35,544 nucleotides of DNA from Candidatus Moranbacteria bacterium CG23_combo_of_CG06-09_8_20_14_all_35_22 (GCA_002772115.1 PCRW01000053.1:1-35544), one strand, 5' to 3'; shown: positions 7,163 to 16,199, numbered from the stretch's first letter. Notes: generated by a model from the sequence alone, not told the origin. Translations and numbers: made by a program.

Positions 7163-8179
7163 ATGAAACTAAAAAATGTCAATGCAACGCTACTAATTTT
7201 TGCGGGCTTATTGTGTTTAAACTTGGCTTTTTTTGCCGTCGCTTTGGAAAATCCCAATGGCACAAAAAATGTTTTTTTAGACAGTGATCAAGACGGACTG
7301 CTTGACACGGAAGAAAAAACTTATGGCACCAATCCAAAAAATCCGGATACGGACAATGATGGTTATTCCGACGGCGCGGAAGTTTCCGCTGGCTATAATC
7401 CGCTAATAAAAGCCCCAGGGGACAAACTTTCCGATTCCGCCAAAACAAAAACTGCTGTGATTTCTGATTCTTCCGGAGAAAAACAAAATTTGACTCAAGA
7501 AGTGGCACAAAAGATATCTGTACTCGCTAGTCAAGGCACTGCCGAAGACCAAGAAATGGGAATGGAAGATATCCAGACTATCCTCGATTCAGTTATGGAT
7601 GGTCAGGATTTTGAAAATGAATTGCCCAAAATTTCCCGCGAGGATATCAAAATTTTAGAGCAAAATTATGGTAACTTAAGTAAGGAAAAAGCTACAGAAA
7701 GAAGAAAGGATGATGCCACCGACTATGCCGTTTCTGTCCTTTACGTTTTTGCTAGCAACTCTCCAGAACCGCTCACTTCTTCCACTGACACCGCTTTGCT
7801 TTTAAATAAAATGATCGAAAAAATCGTTTCCGCTTTGACAACTGGAGATCCGGAAATTCTTGATGATTTGAGCGAAAGCGGACAAAAAATCAATGAACAA
7901 TTGAAAGAAGTGGAAGTGCCGGAAGATATGGCCGATACGCAAATCAAAGCTCTGCAATACGCTCTTTATGCCCAAAAATTGAAAAATTCCATCAAACTTG
8001 ATCCAACTGACCCGCTGGCTAATTTATCTAACTATTCCAAAATTGGAAGTTTCGTCGAAAGTATCAATAATTTTTATAATGAAATTCAAAATCGACTAGA
8101 AGAATATGGCATTGATGATAAAGAAGTTCAAAATAGATTGGAAGATCAAGGCATTGATGGAGATATTTTTGGAAGCTAA
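7163..8179 (+). CDS. Secreted protein with calcium-binding thrombospondin-3-like repeats
   Basis: A 338-residue protein with a signal sequence (about 1-27, LLIFAGLLCLNLAFFAVA). At about residues 38-80 there are two acidic loops, DSDQDGLLDTEE and DTDNDGYSDGAE, of the thrombospondin type 3/EF-hand-like calcium-binding type, separated by YGTNPKNP. The rest is mostly helical, acidic and unassigned. It heads the secretion cluster and is followed 12 bases later by the next gene. I chose ATG 7163 because the longer upstream frame would run across the inverted repeat and the promoter, and because the signal peptide starts here. Role unknown; probably extracellular or surface-attached. Confidence 0.8.
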   Translation: MKLKNVNATLLIFAGLLCLNLAFFAVALENPNGTKNVFLDSDQDGLLDTEEKTYGTNPKNPDTDNDGYSDGAEVSAGYNPLIKAPGDKLSDSAKTKTAVISDSSGEKQNLTQEVAQKISVLASQGTAEDQEMGMEDIQTILDSVMDGQDFENELPKISREDIKILEQNYGNLSKEKATERRKDDATDYAVSVLYVFASNSPEPLTSSTDTALLLNKMIEKIVSALTTGDPEILDDLSESGQKINEQLKEVEVPEDMADTQIKALQYALYAQKLKNSIKLDPTDPLANLSNYSKIGSFVESINNFYNEIQNRLEEYGIDDKEVQNRLEDQGIDGDIFGS

Positions 8180-8191
8180 AAATATACTACT

Positions 8192-9103
8192 ATGTTATTT
8201 TATTCTAAACATAAAACTGCAAAAAAAATAATCTTGACTGTTTTTTTACTGGTGTTTTTTTGTTTTTTTAATATTTCTAAAACTCAAGCGGCTCTTTGGC
8301 CAGCAATAGATCCCGGCATCCAAACCGGACTAACTGAAATAATGAATTTAATTACTGAATCACTTGTGAGTGGTATAAGGCAACAATCTATTACCACATT
8401 GATTTCTCAAATTGACAACCTAGCCGGACAAGGCAACAACGGCCAGCCAGTGTTCATCACTAATTGGGAAGATTATCTGATTAATGAGCCAATGAACCAA
8501 ACCAACATCTATATGAATGATTATGTGAGCCAAATGACGCGTGGAAAAAATACTTATTCCGGCTATTCCACGGAAGGTTTTACCGGTCCAGCCAACTATT
8601 CCGCTGATCTTAGCCAATCTGTCAAACCGCTAAGTGATGAGGATGTTCCCCAAGTTACTTATGAAGGCGACCCATCGCAAATGCTTGACAGTGGAAATTT
8701 GAAAAATATGGAACTTTATCTTTCCGGCGTGAATAACCCATGGGCTTTTGATATAGCCGTTCAGGCCGAACAACAAAAAGTTTTTGAGAATAATAAACTT
8801 GAAGTTCAAAGTAAAGCCATAGCCAACCAAGGTTTCCCCGGTACAGAAACTAGTCCCGGTATTTTAGTCAAAGAAACAATGGCCAATGTTCAAGACATAC
8901 CTAATAAAGCCCTTGCTTCTGCTTCTAGTATCTCTGAATTAGTTTCTTCTTTAGTTTCCCAAATGATCAGCCGTTCCATCACCCAAGGATTTTCCAGTGT
9001 TCAAAGATCAATCTCCAAAAATTCCTCCTCCCAAAGTCGCTACAATTCCAGTGTCAACAGCGCCATTGAGGAAGACGGCCCAGGAGCGAGATTTAGCAAC
9101 TAG
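8192..9103 (+). CDS. Secreted secretion-cluster protein (VirB5-like position)
   Basis: A 303-residue exported protein with a signal peptide (about 10-34, ending T-Q-A-A). The mature part has a helical N-terminal stretch, a central block NPWAFDIAVQAEQQ, and a Ser-rich C-terminus without a membrane segment. I do not recognise a named domain. Its place just before a VirB6-like gene, its size and its secretion fit a VirB5/TrbJ-type pilus-tip or adhesin component, but that is positional inference only. It sits 12 bases after the previous gene and lacks a ribosome binding site. Confidence 0.7.
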   Translation: MLFYSKHKTAKKIILTVFLLVFFCFFNISKTQAALWPAIDPGIQTGLTEIMNLITESLVSGIRQQSITTLISQIDNLAGQGNNGQPVFITNWEDYLINEPMNQTNIYMNDYVSQMTRGKNTYSGYSTEGFTGPANYSADLSQSVKPLSDEDVPQVTYEGDPSQMLDSGNLKNMELYLSGVNNPWAFDIAVQAEQQKVFENNKLEVQSKAIANQGFPGTETSPGILVKETMANVQDIPNKALASASSISELVSSLVSQMISRSITQGFSSVQRSISKNSSSQSRYNSSVNSAIEEDGPGARFSN

Positions 9104-9106
9104 AAA

Positions 9107-9160
9107 AAATTCCAATTTACAATTATCAATTTACAATTTTCAACCAATTTTCATTTTTCA
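9107..9160. repeat. Left flank repeat of the four-helix-bundle ORF
   Basis: Repeated CAATTTACAATT/CAATTTTCAA words run from the stop of the upstream gene to the ATG at 9161. The 25 bases after the ORF (9518-9542; three GAAAATT units) read as an imperfect inverted copy. Confidence 0.5.
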
Positions 9161-9517
9161 ATGATAAAATTTTCAAAACAATACGATTTAGAAAAAAGAA
9201 CTGGAGATTTCGGCATAGAAATCATAAAATTTTGTAAAACATCTCAACAAGATATTATAACAAAACCAATCTTAAACCAACTAATAAGATCGGGAACAAG
9301 TATTGGCGCTAATTATTGCGAAGCTAATAATGCCAGTTCTAAAAAAGATTTTAAGAATAAAATTTTTATCTGTAAAAAAGAATGTCAAGAAACAAAACAT
9401 TGGCTAAGGATGTCATCAGAATGTCTGCCTGAAAGAAAAGAAGAAATAAGAATTCTCTGGAAAGAATGTCAAGAGCTTACTATGATTTTCCAAAAAATAA
9501 TAAATTCTATGCAATAA
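9161..9517 (+). CDS. Four-helix-bundle protein (23S rRNA intervening-sequence/S23 family)
   Basis: A 118-residue protein of the S23/IVP four-helix-bundle family, first described as ORFs in intervening sequences of 23S rRNA genes. The conserved parts are KQYDLEKRTGDFGIEIIKF near the start and LIRSGTSIGANYCEANNASSK (residues about 42-62), followed by K-x-x-E-xx-E-T-x-H-W-L. Function is unknown; it forms pentamers in solved homologues. It is a foreign-looking intrusion between two secretion-cluster genes and is bracketed by imperfect inverted repeats (9107-9160 and 9518-9542), which suggests it moved in as a unit. Confidence 0.88.
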   Translation: MIKFSKQYDLEKRTGDFGIEIIKFCKTSQQDIITKPILNQLIRSGTSIGANYCEANNASSKKDFKNKIFICKKECQETKHWLRMSSECLPERKEEIRILWKECQELTMIFQKIINSMQ

Positions 9518-9542
9518 TTGAAAATTGAAAATTGAAAATTCC
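9518..9542. repeat. Right flank repeat of the four-helix-bundle ORF
   Basis: Three tandem TTGAAAA-type units starting at the base after the ORF stop, an imperfect inverted copy of 9107-9160. Confidence 0.45.
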
Positions 9543-9551
9543 ATAATACAC

Positions 9552-11771
9552 ATGTCTCAACAAACCCACATAAAAACAAATACCTATAAAATATTCCTAG
9601 TAATCTTTTTTCTTCTAGTGTTTGGTTTTGGGTTTGGGAAAGGGGAGAAGGCAAAGGCAGATGATGCAGATGATATTGGTGATTGTTCTTATAAATGTTC
9701 ATGGTATACACCTCTAGATAGTTTTGGCTATAAAAAAGAAGGAATTAAATCTAGTGAATGTTTTGACATATGTAAAAATCCAACAAAAAATGAATGCAAT
9801 GAAGATTTAATAGCTAAAGGTGATGGTTATTTTACACAACAGTATTGTTTATTTGATAAAGCTGGCGATTTTAGTCCTACCAAAACAGTACCGACATCTG
9901 GAAAATCCACCTCTTGTTCCGGCACAGATTGGGTATCCCACCCAGTAGACTGTTCTCTCCTTATGCTTCTTAATTTTTTTATATGGCTAATGCAATTAGC
10001 TAGTGCTCTCTTTGGCTGGATAATGGTTCCTGATAACATTACTACTATTCTTAGTAGTAAAGCAATTTACAACGCTTGGACATTAGTGCGCGATACGCTA
10101 AATGTTTTCTTTATTATGTTTTTGCTTTTTTCCGCTTTTGCCACCGTTTTTCAAATTGACAAATACAGCTACAAAAAAACACTATTAATGATTGTCCTTA
10201 TGGCGCTTTTAGTCAATTTTAGCTTCCCAATTTCTCGATTTATCATCGATATTTCCAATATGATGATGTTTTATTTTGCCAGCGCTTTAGATATTCCCAT
10301 TGAAGATGGAAAAATAATGGTTGGTTTTGCCAGTGCCGCTAAATTACCGGGAATTCTTTATCAAAATCTAGGCAATGCCGGAACAGCTCTACTTGCAGCC
10401 GTTATTTTTGTTTTTATTTTCACCGTAACTATCTTGACTATTTCCGTTCTTTTCCTTATTCGCACCATTGCCTTGGCAATTTTAATTGTTTTTTCTTCGC
10501 TGGCTTTTGTCGGCACTGCCATTCCACCACTTTCTTCTTATGCCAGTGACTGGTGGAAGAAACTTTTCAGTTATGCTTTTTTTGGACCAGTGATGCTTTT
10601 TATGATGTATATTGCATCATATTTAATGAATGAGATTGGAAGCACAGGAACAGCTACTATGGAAAAAATCGCCACCGCAAATTCAACAATTCCAGAATTA
10701 ATTGCTAATATGTCTTTTTTTGCCATCCCGATCGTCCTTCTTTGGCTCGGTCTCGGTGTCGCTCAATCAATGAGCATCGCCGGCGCCAGCATGGTCGTCG
10801 GCAAAGCGCAAGGGTTCATGAAAGGGGCAGGGAAGTGGACAGCAGGAGCACCTTGGAAAGTTGCTAAAATGTCTGGTATCCCAGGTGGAGCACAAGCGGG
10901 CTGGAAAAATTTCAGAAAAACTGGAAAATTATTTGGTGGAAAAGTGCCTCTTTATGGCGGATCTGACGCACAAGAAGCAAGAGAAGCAAAATTTGGTGGA
11001 GTATTTAAAGATGGTAGAAAGGGTTGGACAGAGGCTAAAGTTGAACTAGAAAGAACAAGAGCAAATAAACTTAGAAAAGATTGGAAAGATCAAGGCGCTA
11101 TTGATAAAGATTCTGTTTATAAAAAATTGGAAAGTACGAATCCAACAGAACAAAAAGCTGCTGCTCTAGAAATAGCTGAAAATCATAGTTTTGAAAGTTA
11201 TGAACAATTCAAAAAAGCTTCCACAGCTATCGGCAATGATCCTGTTTTCAAAAAAATATTTGATGATAAAGCAAAAGAAAAACATATTAACTTTGTTGCT
11301 AAAGCTAAAATTGAGGAGGAAGAGAAAAAAACAGGAAAACCTCTTAATTATAATGAAAAACAAGACATTTACAATGAACATTTTGATAAGCTTGATAATA
11401 AGAAATGGGCTTCTCAAATAAATCTAATGCCAAAAGACGAAAAGGGTAAGCCATTAGAAGAAAGTGAATTTGTCAAAGAATATATCAAAGAAAATATTGC
11501 GTCACATTACCCCACTCATCAAGATATTTTCAAAAATCTAAAAGGCGTCAATAAAAAACAATGGGCTGATGCGGGTTTAGCGCCAACTGAAAAAAGAAAT
11601 AGCGATGAAACATCTCAATCCGCTAGAAGCAATGAAGATATTCAAAGAGAAATGAAACAAAAAAATCAAGAAAGAATGGATAATGAAAATGAATTCAAAC
11701 AATCACATGAAGACATACAAAAAGAAAGAGCAAGAAAAGCACAAGAAGAAATAAATAAACAAAATATTTAA
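9552..11771 (+). CDS. VirB6/TrbL-like inner-membrane channel protein of the type IV secretion system
   Basis: A 739-residue protein. A signal or anchor segment (about 13-32) is followed by a Cys-rich extracytoplasmic region (about 36-130, nine or more Cys). At about residues 137-410 there are six or more membrane segments, including a hydrophobic hairpin near FTVTILTISVLFLIRTIALA and a W-W-K-K-L-F-S-Y turn typical of TrbL/VirB6. The last ~320 residues are hydrophilic, Lys/Glu-rich and probably cytoplasmic. VirB6 proteins form the inner-membrane translocation pore. The long charged tail and Cys-rich head are extensions beyond classical VirB6. ATG 9552 is preferred; an in-frame start at 9525 falls in the flanking repeat. 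Confidence 0.85.
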   Translation: MSQQTHIKTNTYKIFLVIFFLLVFGFGFGKGEKAKADDADDIGDCSYKCSWYTPLDSFGYKKEGIKSSECFDICKNPTKNECNEDLIAKGDGYFTQQYCLFDKAGDFSPTKTVPTSGKSTSCSGTDWVSHPVDCSLLMLLNFFIWLMQLASALFGWIMVPDNITTILSSKAIYNAWTLVRDTLNVFFIMFLLFSAFATVFQIDKYSYKKTLLMIVLMALLVNFSFPISRFIIDISNMMMFYFASALDIPIEDGKIMVGFASAAKLPGILYQNLGNAGTALLAAVIFVFIFTVTILTISVLFLIRTIALAILIVFSSLAFVGTAIPPLSSYASDWWKKLFSYAFFGPVMLFMMYIASYLMNEIGSTGTATMEKIATANSTIPELIANMSFFAIPIVLLWLGLGVAQSMSIAGASMVVGKAQGFMKGAGKWTAGAPWKVAKMSGIPGGAQAGWKNFRKTGKLFGGKVPLYGGSDAQEAREAKFGGVFKDGRKGWTEAKVELERTRANKLRKDWKDQGAIDKDSVYKKLESTNPTEQKAAALEIAENHSFESYEQFKKASTAIGNDPVFKKIFDDKAKEKHINFVAKAKIEEEEKKTGKPLNYNEKQDIYNEHFDKLDNKKWASQINLMPKDEKGKPLEESEFVKEYIKENIASHYPTHQDIFKNLKGVNKKQWADAGLAPTEKRNSDETSQSARSNEDIQREMKQKNQERMDNENEFKQSHEDIQKERARKAQEEINKQNI

Positions 11772-11781
11772 AAAAAATATA

Positions 11782-12900
11782 ATGTTAGATACTCAAACAA
11801 AAATAATTAGAAGTTGTTATTTTCCTATGATGGTTTCTAAATATACTGGGAGAGATGATTCTAGTGAAGAAATTTTAGAAAGATGGGAGAAATTTGATCT
11901 GCTTTCAGAAGATAATAAAGATTTGTTAATTTCAGAACATATAGCTATCACAATAAGAAAACTATGTTTAAATTTTTCCTTATCTATTGAATCATCAAGA
12001 AAAATTTCCCGGGCTATTCGCAGTTTTTATTTTGGAGAAATTCAACTACAAGATTTTCCGCAGATATTATCCAAAGAAATGAATGTTGATTTTGCCACGG
12101 CGCAAAAAATATCTGAAGTTATTATCCAAAAAATAATCAACGATGATTCTCAAGAAAAAGCCTACCAAGCCCAGCTGGAAAAATTACCCCTTTCCAGCGC
12201 CATTCAAAAATTCCCCCCTCTTGGCGAACAACTACTTACTTCGGCGAAAATTAAGCTAAAAAATTTCCCAGAACCGGTCCGGCCGTCGATCAATAATTGG
12301 CTTTCCGATTATACTTTTAGTCTTGGCTATGAGTCGCATAGCGCCATGGATCGTGGAACATATCTTTTTAGAAACGAAAATGCCCGACTGCTAAATTCCA
12401 TGGATCGAGAAAAGCTTTCCTATCTTTTGAAAGCTTATGATGAAAACTCACCCGTGGACATCAACATCAACACCAGCCAAATAATTTTCCCGAGACACGA
12501 AACAAGGAACAGTGAACAAGGAACAGTGAACAATATTCAAAGAACAATAAACAATGAACAACGAGCAAGAATCAATGATCAAAGAACAATAATCAACGAG
12601 CAACGAACAACGAGCAATAATAATTCTGTTTTATCGCAACCAAAATCTCCCTTTCAAGAAATATATAATGCCAAACCACAAGCAACTCAACCCAAAGATA
12701 TTTTCGAAGAAGAAAGAACAGCCACCCAAAAAAGAAACACCGCCAATTTGAGTTTCAGTTCTCCACAAAAATTTCCTTATGAAAAACAAACTATCCAACA
12801 GCAAAAAACGCCTCAAGGTCCCGAACCCTTACATATCTCCTCCCAAAAACTCCGCCATGACCCAGTCCCGCCGGGAAATGTTGTCAATTTAAAAAACTAG
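11782..12900 (+). CDS. Uncharacterised cytoplasmic protein of the secretion cluster
   Basis: A 372-residue soluble protein with no domain I recognise. Residues 1-220 look globular and helical, with a conserved-looking block NNWLSDYTFSLGYESHSAMDRGTYL cut here into NNWLSDYTFSLGYE and onward. Residues about 240-280 are a degenerate repeat of INNEQR/IINEQRTT units, encoded by GAACAA/AACAATGAACAA-type repeat DNA. The last ~90 residues are Pro/Gln-rich and probably disordered. It lies 10 bases after the VirB6-like gene and ends exactly where a 124-bp repeat begins. A cytoplasmic partner of the VirB6 tail or VirB4 is possible but unsupported. Confidence 0.65.
   Translation: MLDTQTKIIRSCYFPMMVSKYTGRDDSSEEILERWEKFDLLSEDNKDLLISEHIAITIRKLCLNFSLSIESSRKISRAIRSFYFGEIQLQDFPQILSKEMNVDFATAQKISEVIIQKIINDDSQEKAYQAQLEKLPLSSAIQKFPPLGEQLLTSAKIKLKNFPEPVRPSINNWLSDYTFSLGYESHSAMDRGTYLFRNENARLLNSMDREKLSYLLKAYDENSPVDININTSQIIFPRHETRNSEQGTVNNIQRTINNEQRARINDQRTIINEQRTTSNNNSVLSQPKSPFQEIYNAKPQATQPKDIFEEERTATQKRNTANLSFSSPQKFPYEKQTIQQQKTPQGPEPLHISSQKLRHDPVPPGNVVNLKN
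12496..12622 (+). repeat. Degenerate tandem repeat encoding N/Q/R-rich units
   Basis: Short degenerate units (GAACAGTGAACAAG, AACAATGAACAACGAGCAA and variants) in frame within the gene at 11782-12900. They give repeated NEQR/NDQRT peptides. Confidence 0.65.
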
Positions 12901-13024
12901 GCTTTACTAAATACGAAATAAGCTAAATACTAAAAAATCCTTTCGTATTTCGTTTATTTCGTATTTGGTAAAACTTAGTATTTAGTAAAATTTAGTATTT
13001 CGTTTATTTCGTATTTAGTAAAAC
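12901..13024. repeat. Terminal-inverted-repeat element, copy T1
   Basis: 124 bp, starting at the base after a TAG stop. The left end (12901-12934) and right end (12991-13024) are 34-bp inverted repeats with three mismatches (ACTAAATACGAAATAA is the core of the left arm). The interior contains a second right-end-like unit. It is nearly identical to T2: two differences over 124 bp. Confidence 0.9.
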
Positions 13025-13030
13025 AATAAA

Positions 13031-13426
13031 ATGTTATTTAACGTCCCACAATTCATCGACATCGAAGATAAGATTGTTGGTCCACTTACCGCCAAGCAAC
13101 TTGGCTGGCTGGGCATTGCCGGCGTTTTGCTTTTGATTTTCTGGAGCACGCTCACTTTTTCCACTTTTCTTCCGCTGGCTTTCATCACACTGGGAATTTT
13201 TGGTGCGTTGGCATTTTACCGACCGTACAACCAACCCCTTTTGAATTTTTTGATGTCAGGCGTAAATTTTTTTCTAAAACCAAAAATCTATGTTTGGAAG
13301 CGATATTATGATAGTATGAAAGCAGTCAAAAAAACTGAAAAAACAACCGAAGAAATTATTGTCAAAAGAAAAGTTTTAGATAATAAAAAATTAGAAGAAT
13401 TGGCGAAAAGACTAAATCAGAAATAG
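13031..13426 (+). CDS. PrgI family (VirB3-like) membrane protein
   Basis: A 131-residue PrgI-family protein, the VirB3 equivalent of type IV secretion in Gram-positive and CPR genomes. The N-terminal VPQFIDIEDKIVGPLTAKQ motif is diagnostic. Two membrane segments follow (about 25-45 and 47-65), then YRPYNQP and a charged C-terminal tail. These proteins sit next to VirB4 and are thought to anchor it to the membrane channel, which fits the gene order. The gene is bracketed by near-identical 124-bp direct repeats (T1 and T2); the T1 tail supplies its short leader and there is no ribosome binding site. Confidence 0.9.
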   Translation: MLFNVPQFIDIEDKIVGPLTAKQLGWLGIAGVLLLIFWSTLTFSTFLPLAFITLGIFGALAFYRPYNQPLLNFLMSGVNFFLKPKIYVWKRYYDSMKAVKKTEKTTEEIIVKRKVLDNKKLEELAKRLNQK

Positions 13427-13550
13427 GCTTTACTAAATACGAAATAAGCTAAATACTAAAAAATTCTTTCGTATTTCGTTTATTTCGTATTTAGTAAAAC
13501 TTAGTATTTAGTAAAATTTAGTATTTCGTTTATTTCGTATTTAGTAAAAC
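13427..13550. repeat. Terminal-inverted-repeat element, copy T2
   Basis: 124 bp, starting at the base after the TAG stop of the PrgI gene. It matches T1 (12901-13024) at 122 of 124 positions in the same orientation, so the PrgI gene lies between direct repeats. Confidence 0.9.
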
Positions 13551-13554
13551 ATTT

Positions 13555-14244
13555 ATGGAATTTCTACACTCAAAAAAACTCTCCACCGAACCATCATCTT
13601 CACCTACTCAAAAATATTTGGATGTAGCCGAAGTGAAAGATGATGTGATTGTTTTGAAATCGGGCGCTCTGCGTTCCATTTTGGCTGTGTCCGCTATAAA
13701 TTTTGATCTAAAATCCACTGACGAACAAGAAGCTATCATTTCTCAATATCAAAATTTTCTCAACTCCGTCGATTTTCCAGTGCAAATTTTGATCAGCTCA
13801 AGAAAATTAGATATGCGAAATTATTTTGAATTTATCACTAGCAAAGAAAAAACTCAATCTAGCGAACTTCTCCGACTTCAACTTAGCGAGTATAAAAATT
13901 TCATTGAACAATTAGTCAAGGGCTCGGATATTATGGAAAAAAATTTCTACATCATCGTGCCATTTTCACCGATTGAAAATAAAAAAAAAAGTTTTTTCTC
14001 TAACATTGGCAGTTTATGGAACCCCCAAAAAAACATTTTAGAAAAAAGAGAGAATTTTGAAACTTATAAAAATCAACTCCTCCAAAGAATTGATCACATC
14101 ATCGCCGCTTTGTCTGGCATCGGTCTGCGCATTGTTCCCCTCAAGACTGAAGAACTAATTGAATTGTTATTTGATTCATACAATCCGGAAATTTTCAACG
14201 CCACCGGATTGAAAGATGTGAGTAAATTAGAACTAACGAAATAG
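13555..14244 (+). CDS. TraC-like domain protein (VirB4 N-terminal-type)
   Basis: A 229-residue soluble protein resembling the TraC-like/VirB4 N-terminal domain that occurs as a separate gene next to VirB4 in Parcubacteria: KYLDVAEVKDDVIVLKSGALRSILAVSAINFDL at the start (cited in part), then PVQILISSRKLDM and FYIIVPFSP, ending with SGIGLRIVPLKTEEL. It has no Walker motif. It probably assembles with PrgI before it and the VirB4 ATPase after it at the cytoplasmic face. No ribosome binding site; T2 lies immediately upstream and T3 immediately downstream. Confidence 0.82.
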   Translation: MEFLHSKKLSTEPSSSPTQKYLDVAEVKDDVIVLKSGALRSILAVSAINFDLKSTDEQEAIISQYQNFLNSVDFPVQILISSRKLDMRNYFEFITSKEKTQSSELLRLQLSEYKNFIEQLVKGSDIMEKNFYIIVPFSPIENKKKSFFSNIGSLWNPQKNILEKRENFETYKNQLLQRIDHIIAALSGIGLRIVPLKTEELIELLFDSYNPEIFNATGLKDVSKLELTK

Positions 14245-14352
14245 TCCTTTACTAAATACGAAATAAGCGAAATACGAAAGAATTGTTTTTTTAGTATTTA
14301 GTTTATTTAGTATTTAGTAAAATTTAGTATTTCGCTCATTTCGTAGTTCATA
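14245..14352. repeat. Terminal-inverted-repeat element, diverged copy T3
   Basis: Same organisation as T1/T2: it begins at the base after the TAG stop with CTTTACTAAATACGAAATAA and ends in TTTAGTATTTCGC...TTCGTAG words, but with more differences and a shorter interior. Confidence 0.75.
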
Positions 14353-14360
14353 AAGAAATT

Positions 14361-16199
14361 ATGTTAAATATATTCAAAAAAAACACTCCTTCCTCCAACG
14401 CACCCGTCAAGCCGGCTAAGCCGAAAAATGAAATTTTGGAGTCGGAAAAATATTATCAAGAAGGCGTTTCTCGTCTCAATGATCTTTTGGCACCGGCTGC
14501 GATAAAAATAATGCCTAGATTTATTCGCGTGGGAGAAACTTTAGCACAAACTATTTTTGTGGTGGCTTATCCAAGATTTCTCAACAGTAATTGGTTTTCT
14601 CCCATTATAAACATTGATCTACCGATTGATATTTCAATGTTCATCCACCCCATTGAAACTTATGATATTTTGAAAGATCTCAAAAAAAATGCTACCCGTG
14701 TTGAATCCCAAATTCACATTGAACAAGAAAAAGGGATGATCAACGACCCAGCCTTGGAAACAGCCAAACAAGATATTGATGAATTGCGAAGTAATCTCCA
14801 GCAAGGCACGGAAAAGTTTTTCCGTTTTGGGCTCTACATCACTGCCTACGGTGAAAATGAAAAAGAATTATCCGACATCTCCCGTTCCATCGAAGCAATT
14901 TTGGAAGCCCAACTGGTTTATGTTAAGCCGGCCATTTTCAAATCCGAACAAGGCTTCAATTCCACTCTTCCGCTGGCAAATGACGAATTGGATATTGGAA
15001 GTAGTATGAACAGCGCTCCGCTTTCTACCACTTTCCCTTTTGTTTCTTCCACCCTTTCTTCCAATGAAGGCATTCTTTATGGCATAAATCGCCATAACAA
15101 TAGTTTGATTATTTTTGACCGTTTCAAAATGGAAAATGCCAATATGGTAGTTTTTGCTAAATCTGGTGCTGGAAAAAGTTATACGATAAAATTGGAAGTT
15201 TTGCGCTCACTAATGATGGGAACGGATGTGATCATAATTGATCCGGAAAATGAATATAAACATTTGTGCGAAACTGTCAATGGCACTTTTATAAAAATTT
15301 CCCTCAATTCTAATAATCATCTCAACCCATTTGACCTTCCGCACATCAAAGAAGACGAGGATCCTGAAGATGTCCTTCGCAACAACATCGCCAATCTTTT
15401 GGGGCTACTGCATATTATGCTGGGCAACATCACCCCCGAAGAAGATTCAATCTTGGGCCGAGCCATCAAAGAAACTTATGCTGTCCGCGACATTTCTCCT
15501 CAAACTGATTTCAATGCTCTTTCCAAAGAATCTTATCCGACAATGTCTGATTTGTATCAAATTTTGCGCAGTATGGATGGCGGAGAAAATTTGGCCATTC
15601 GAATGGAAAAATATACAGAGGGAATTTTTTCTGGCTTTCTTAATAATGTCACCAATGTGAGCGTGGACAATCAAATGATGGTTTTCAATATCCGCGATAT
15701 GGAAGAAGAACTTCGACCAATTGCGATGTATATTGTGATGCAATTTATCTGGAATGAAATGCGCACCACTCTCAAAAAAAGAATTGTCTTGGCGGATGAA
15801 GCTTGGGTAATGATGAAATATGATGACGCCGCTTCTTTTATGTTCGGTATTGCTAAACGATGTCGAAAATATTATACGGGCCTCACCACCGTCACTCAAG
15901 ATGTTAATGACTTTTTGAGTTCTCGCTATGGTAAAGCGATTGTGACAAATTCCTCTATTCAACTGCTTTTGAAACAATCACCAGCCGCTGTTGATGTCAT
16001 CAGTGAAACCTTTTACCTGACCGATCAAGAAAAATTTTTGCTTTTAGAATCAAATGTAGGAGAAGGAATTTTTTTCGCCGGCACCAAACATGTCGCCATT
16101 AAGGTTGTCGCTTCCTATTCCGAAGACCAGATAATCACCACCGATCCCTCGCAACTACTGGAAATTGAAAAAGCTAAGAAAGAGTTGGAAGAAGAATAA
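14361..16199 (+). CDS. virB4: VirB4 family type IV secretion ATPase
   Basis: A 612-residue VirB4/TraC ATPase. Walker A AKSGAGKS lies at residues 266-273 and Walker B VLADEAW with D479-E480. The LNPFDLP motif, FSGFLNNVTNV, and the C-terminal TVTQDVNDFLSS...LLKQSP block are all typical. The N-terminal ~240 residues form the usual VirB4 membrane-associated region. It powers substrate transfer or pilus biogenesis at the inner membrane. Only this ATPase of the system is seen; neither VirB11 nor VirD4 is in the window. It is followed at once by repeat T4. Confidence 0.95.
   Translation: MLNIFKKNTPSSNAPVKPAKPKNEILESEKYYQEGVSRLNDLLAPAAIKIMPRFIRVGETLAQTIFVVAYPRFLNSNWFSPIINIDLPIDISMFIHPIETYDILKDLKKNATRVESQIHIEQEKGMINDPALETAKQDIDELRSNLQQGTEKFFRFGLYITAYGENEKELSDISRSIEAILEAQLVYVKPAIFKSEQGFNSTLPLANDELDIGSSMNSAPLSTTFPFVSSTLSSNEGILYGINRHNNSLIIFDRFKMENANMVVFAKSGAGKSYTIKLEVLRSLMMGTDVIIIDPENEYKHLCETVNGTFIKISLNSNNHLNPFDLPHIKEDEDPEDVLRNNIANLLGLLHIMLGNITPEEDSILGRAIKETYAVRDISPQTDFNALSKESYPTMSDLYQILRSMDGGENLAIRMEKYTEGIFSGFLNNVTNVSVDNQMMVFNIRDMEEELRPIAMYIVMQFIWNEMRTTLKKRIVLADEAWVMMKYDDAASFMFGIAKRCRKYYTGLTTVTQDVNDFLSSRYGKAIVTNSSIQLLLKQSPAAVDVISETFYLTDQEKFLLLESNVGEGIFFAGTKHVAIKVVASYSEDQIITTDPSQLLEIEKAKKELEEE

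Noticed and set aside
15447..15977. 176-residue ORF antisense to virB4
   Set aside because: Shadow of a strongly conserved gene; composition and length fit chance in the opposite frame.
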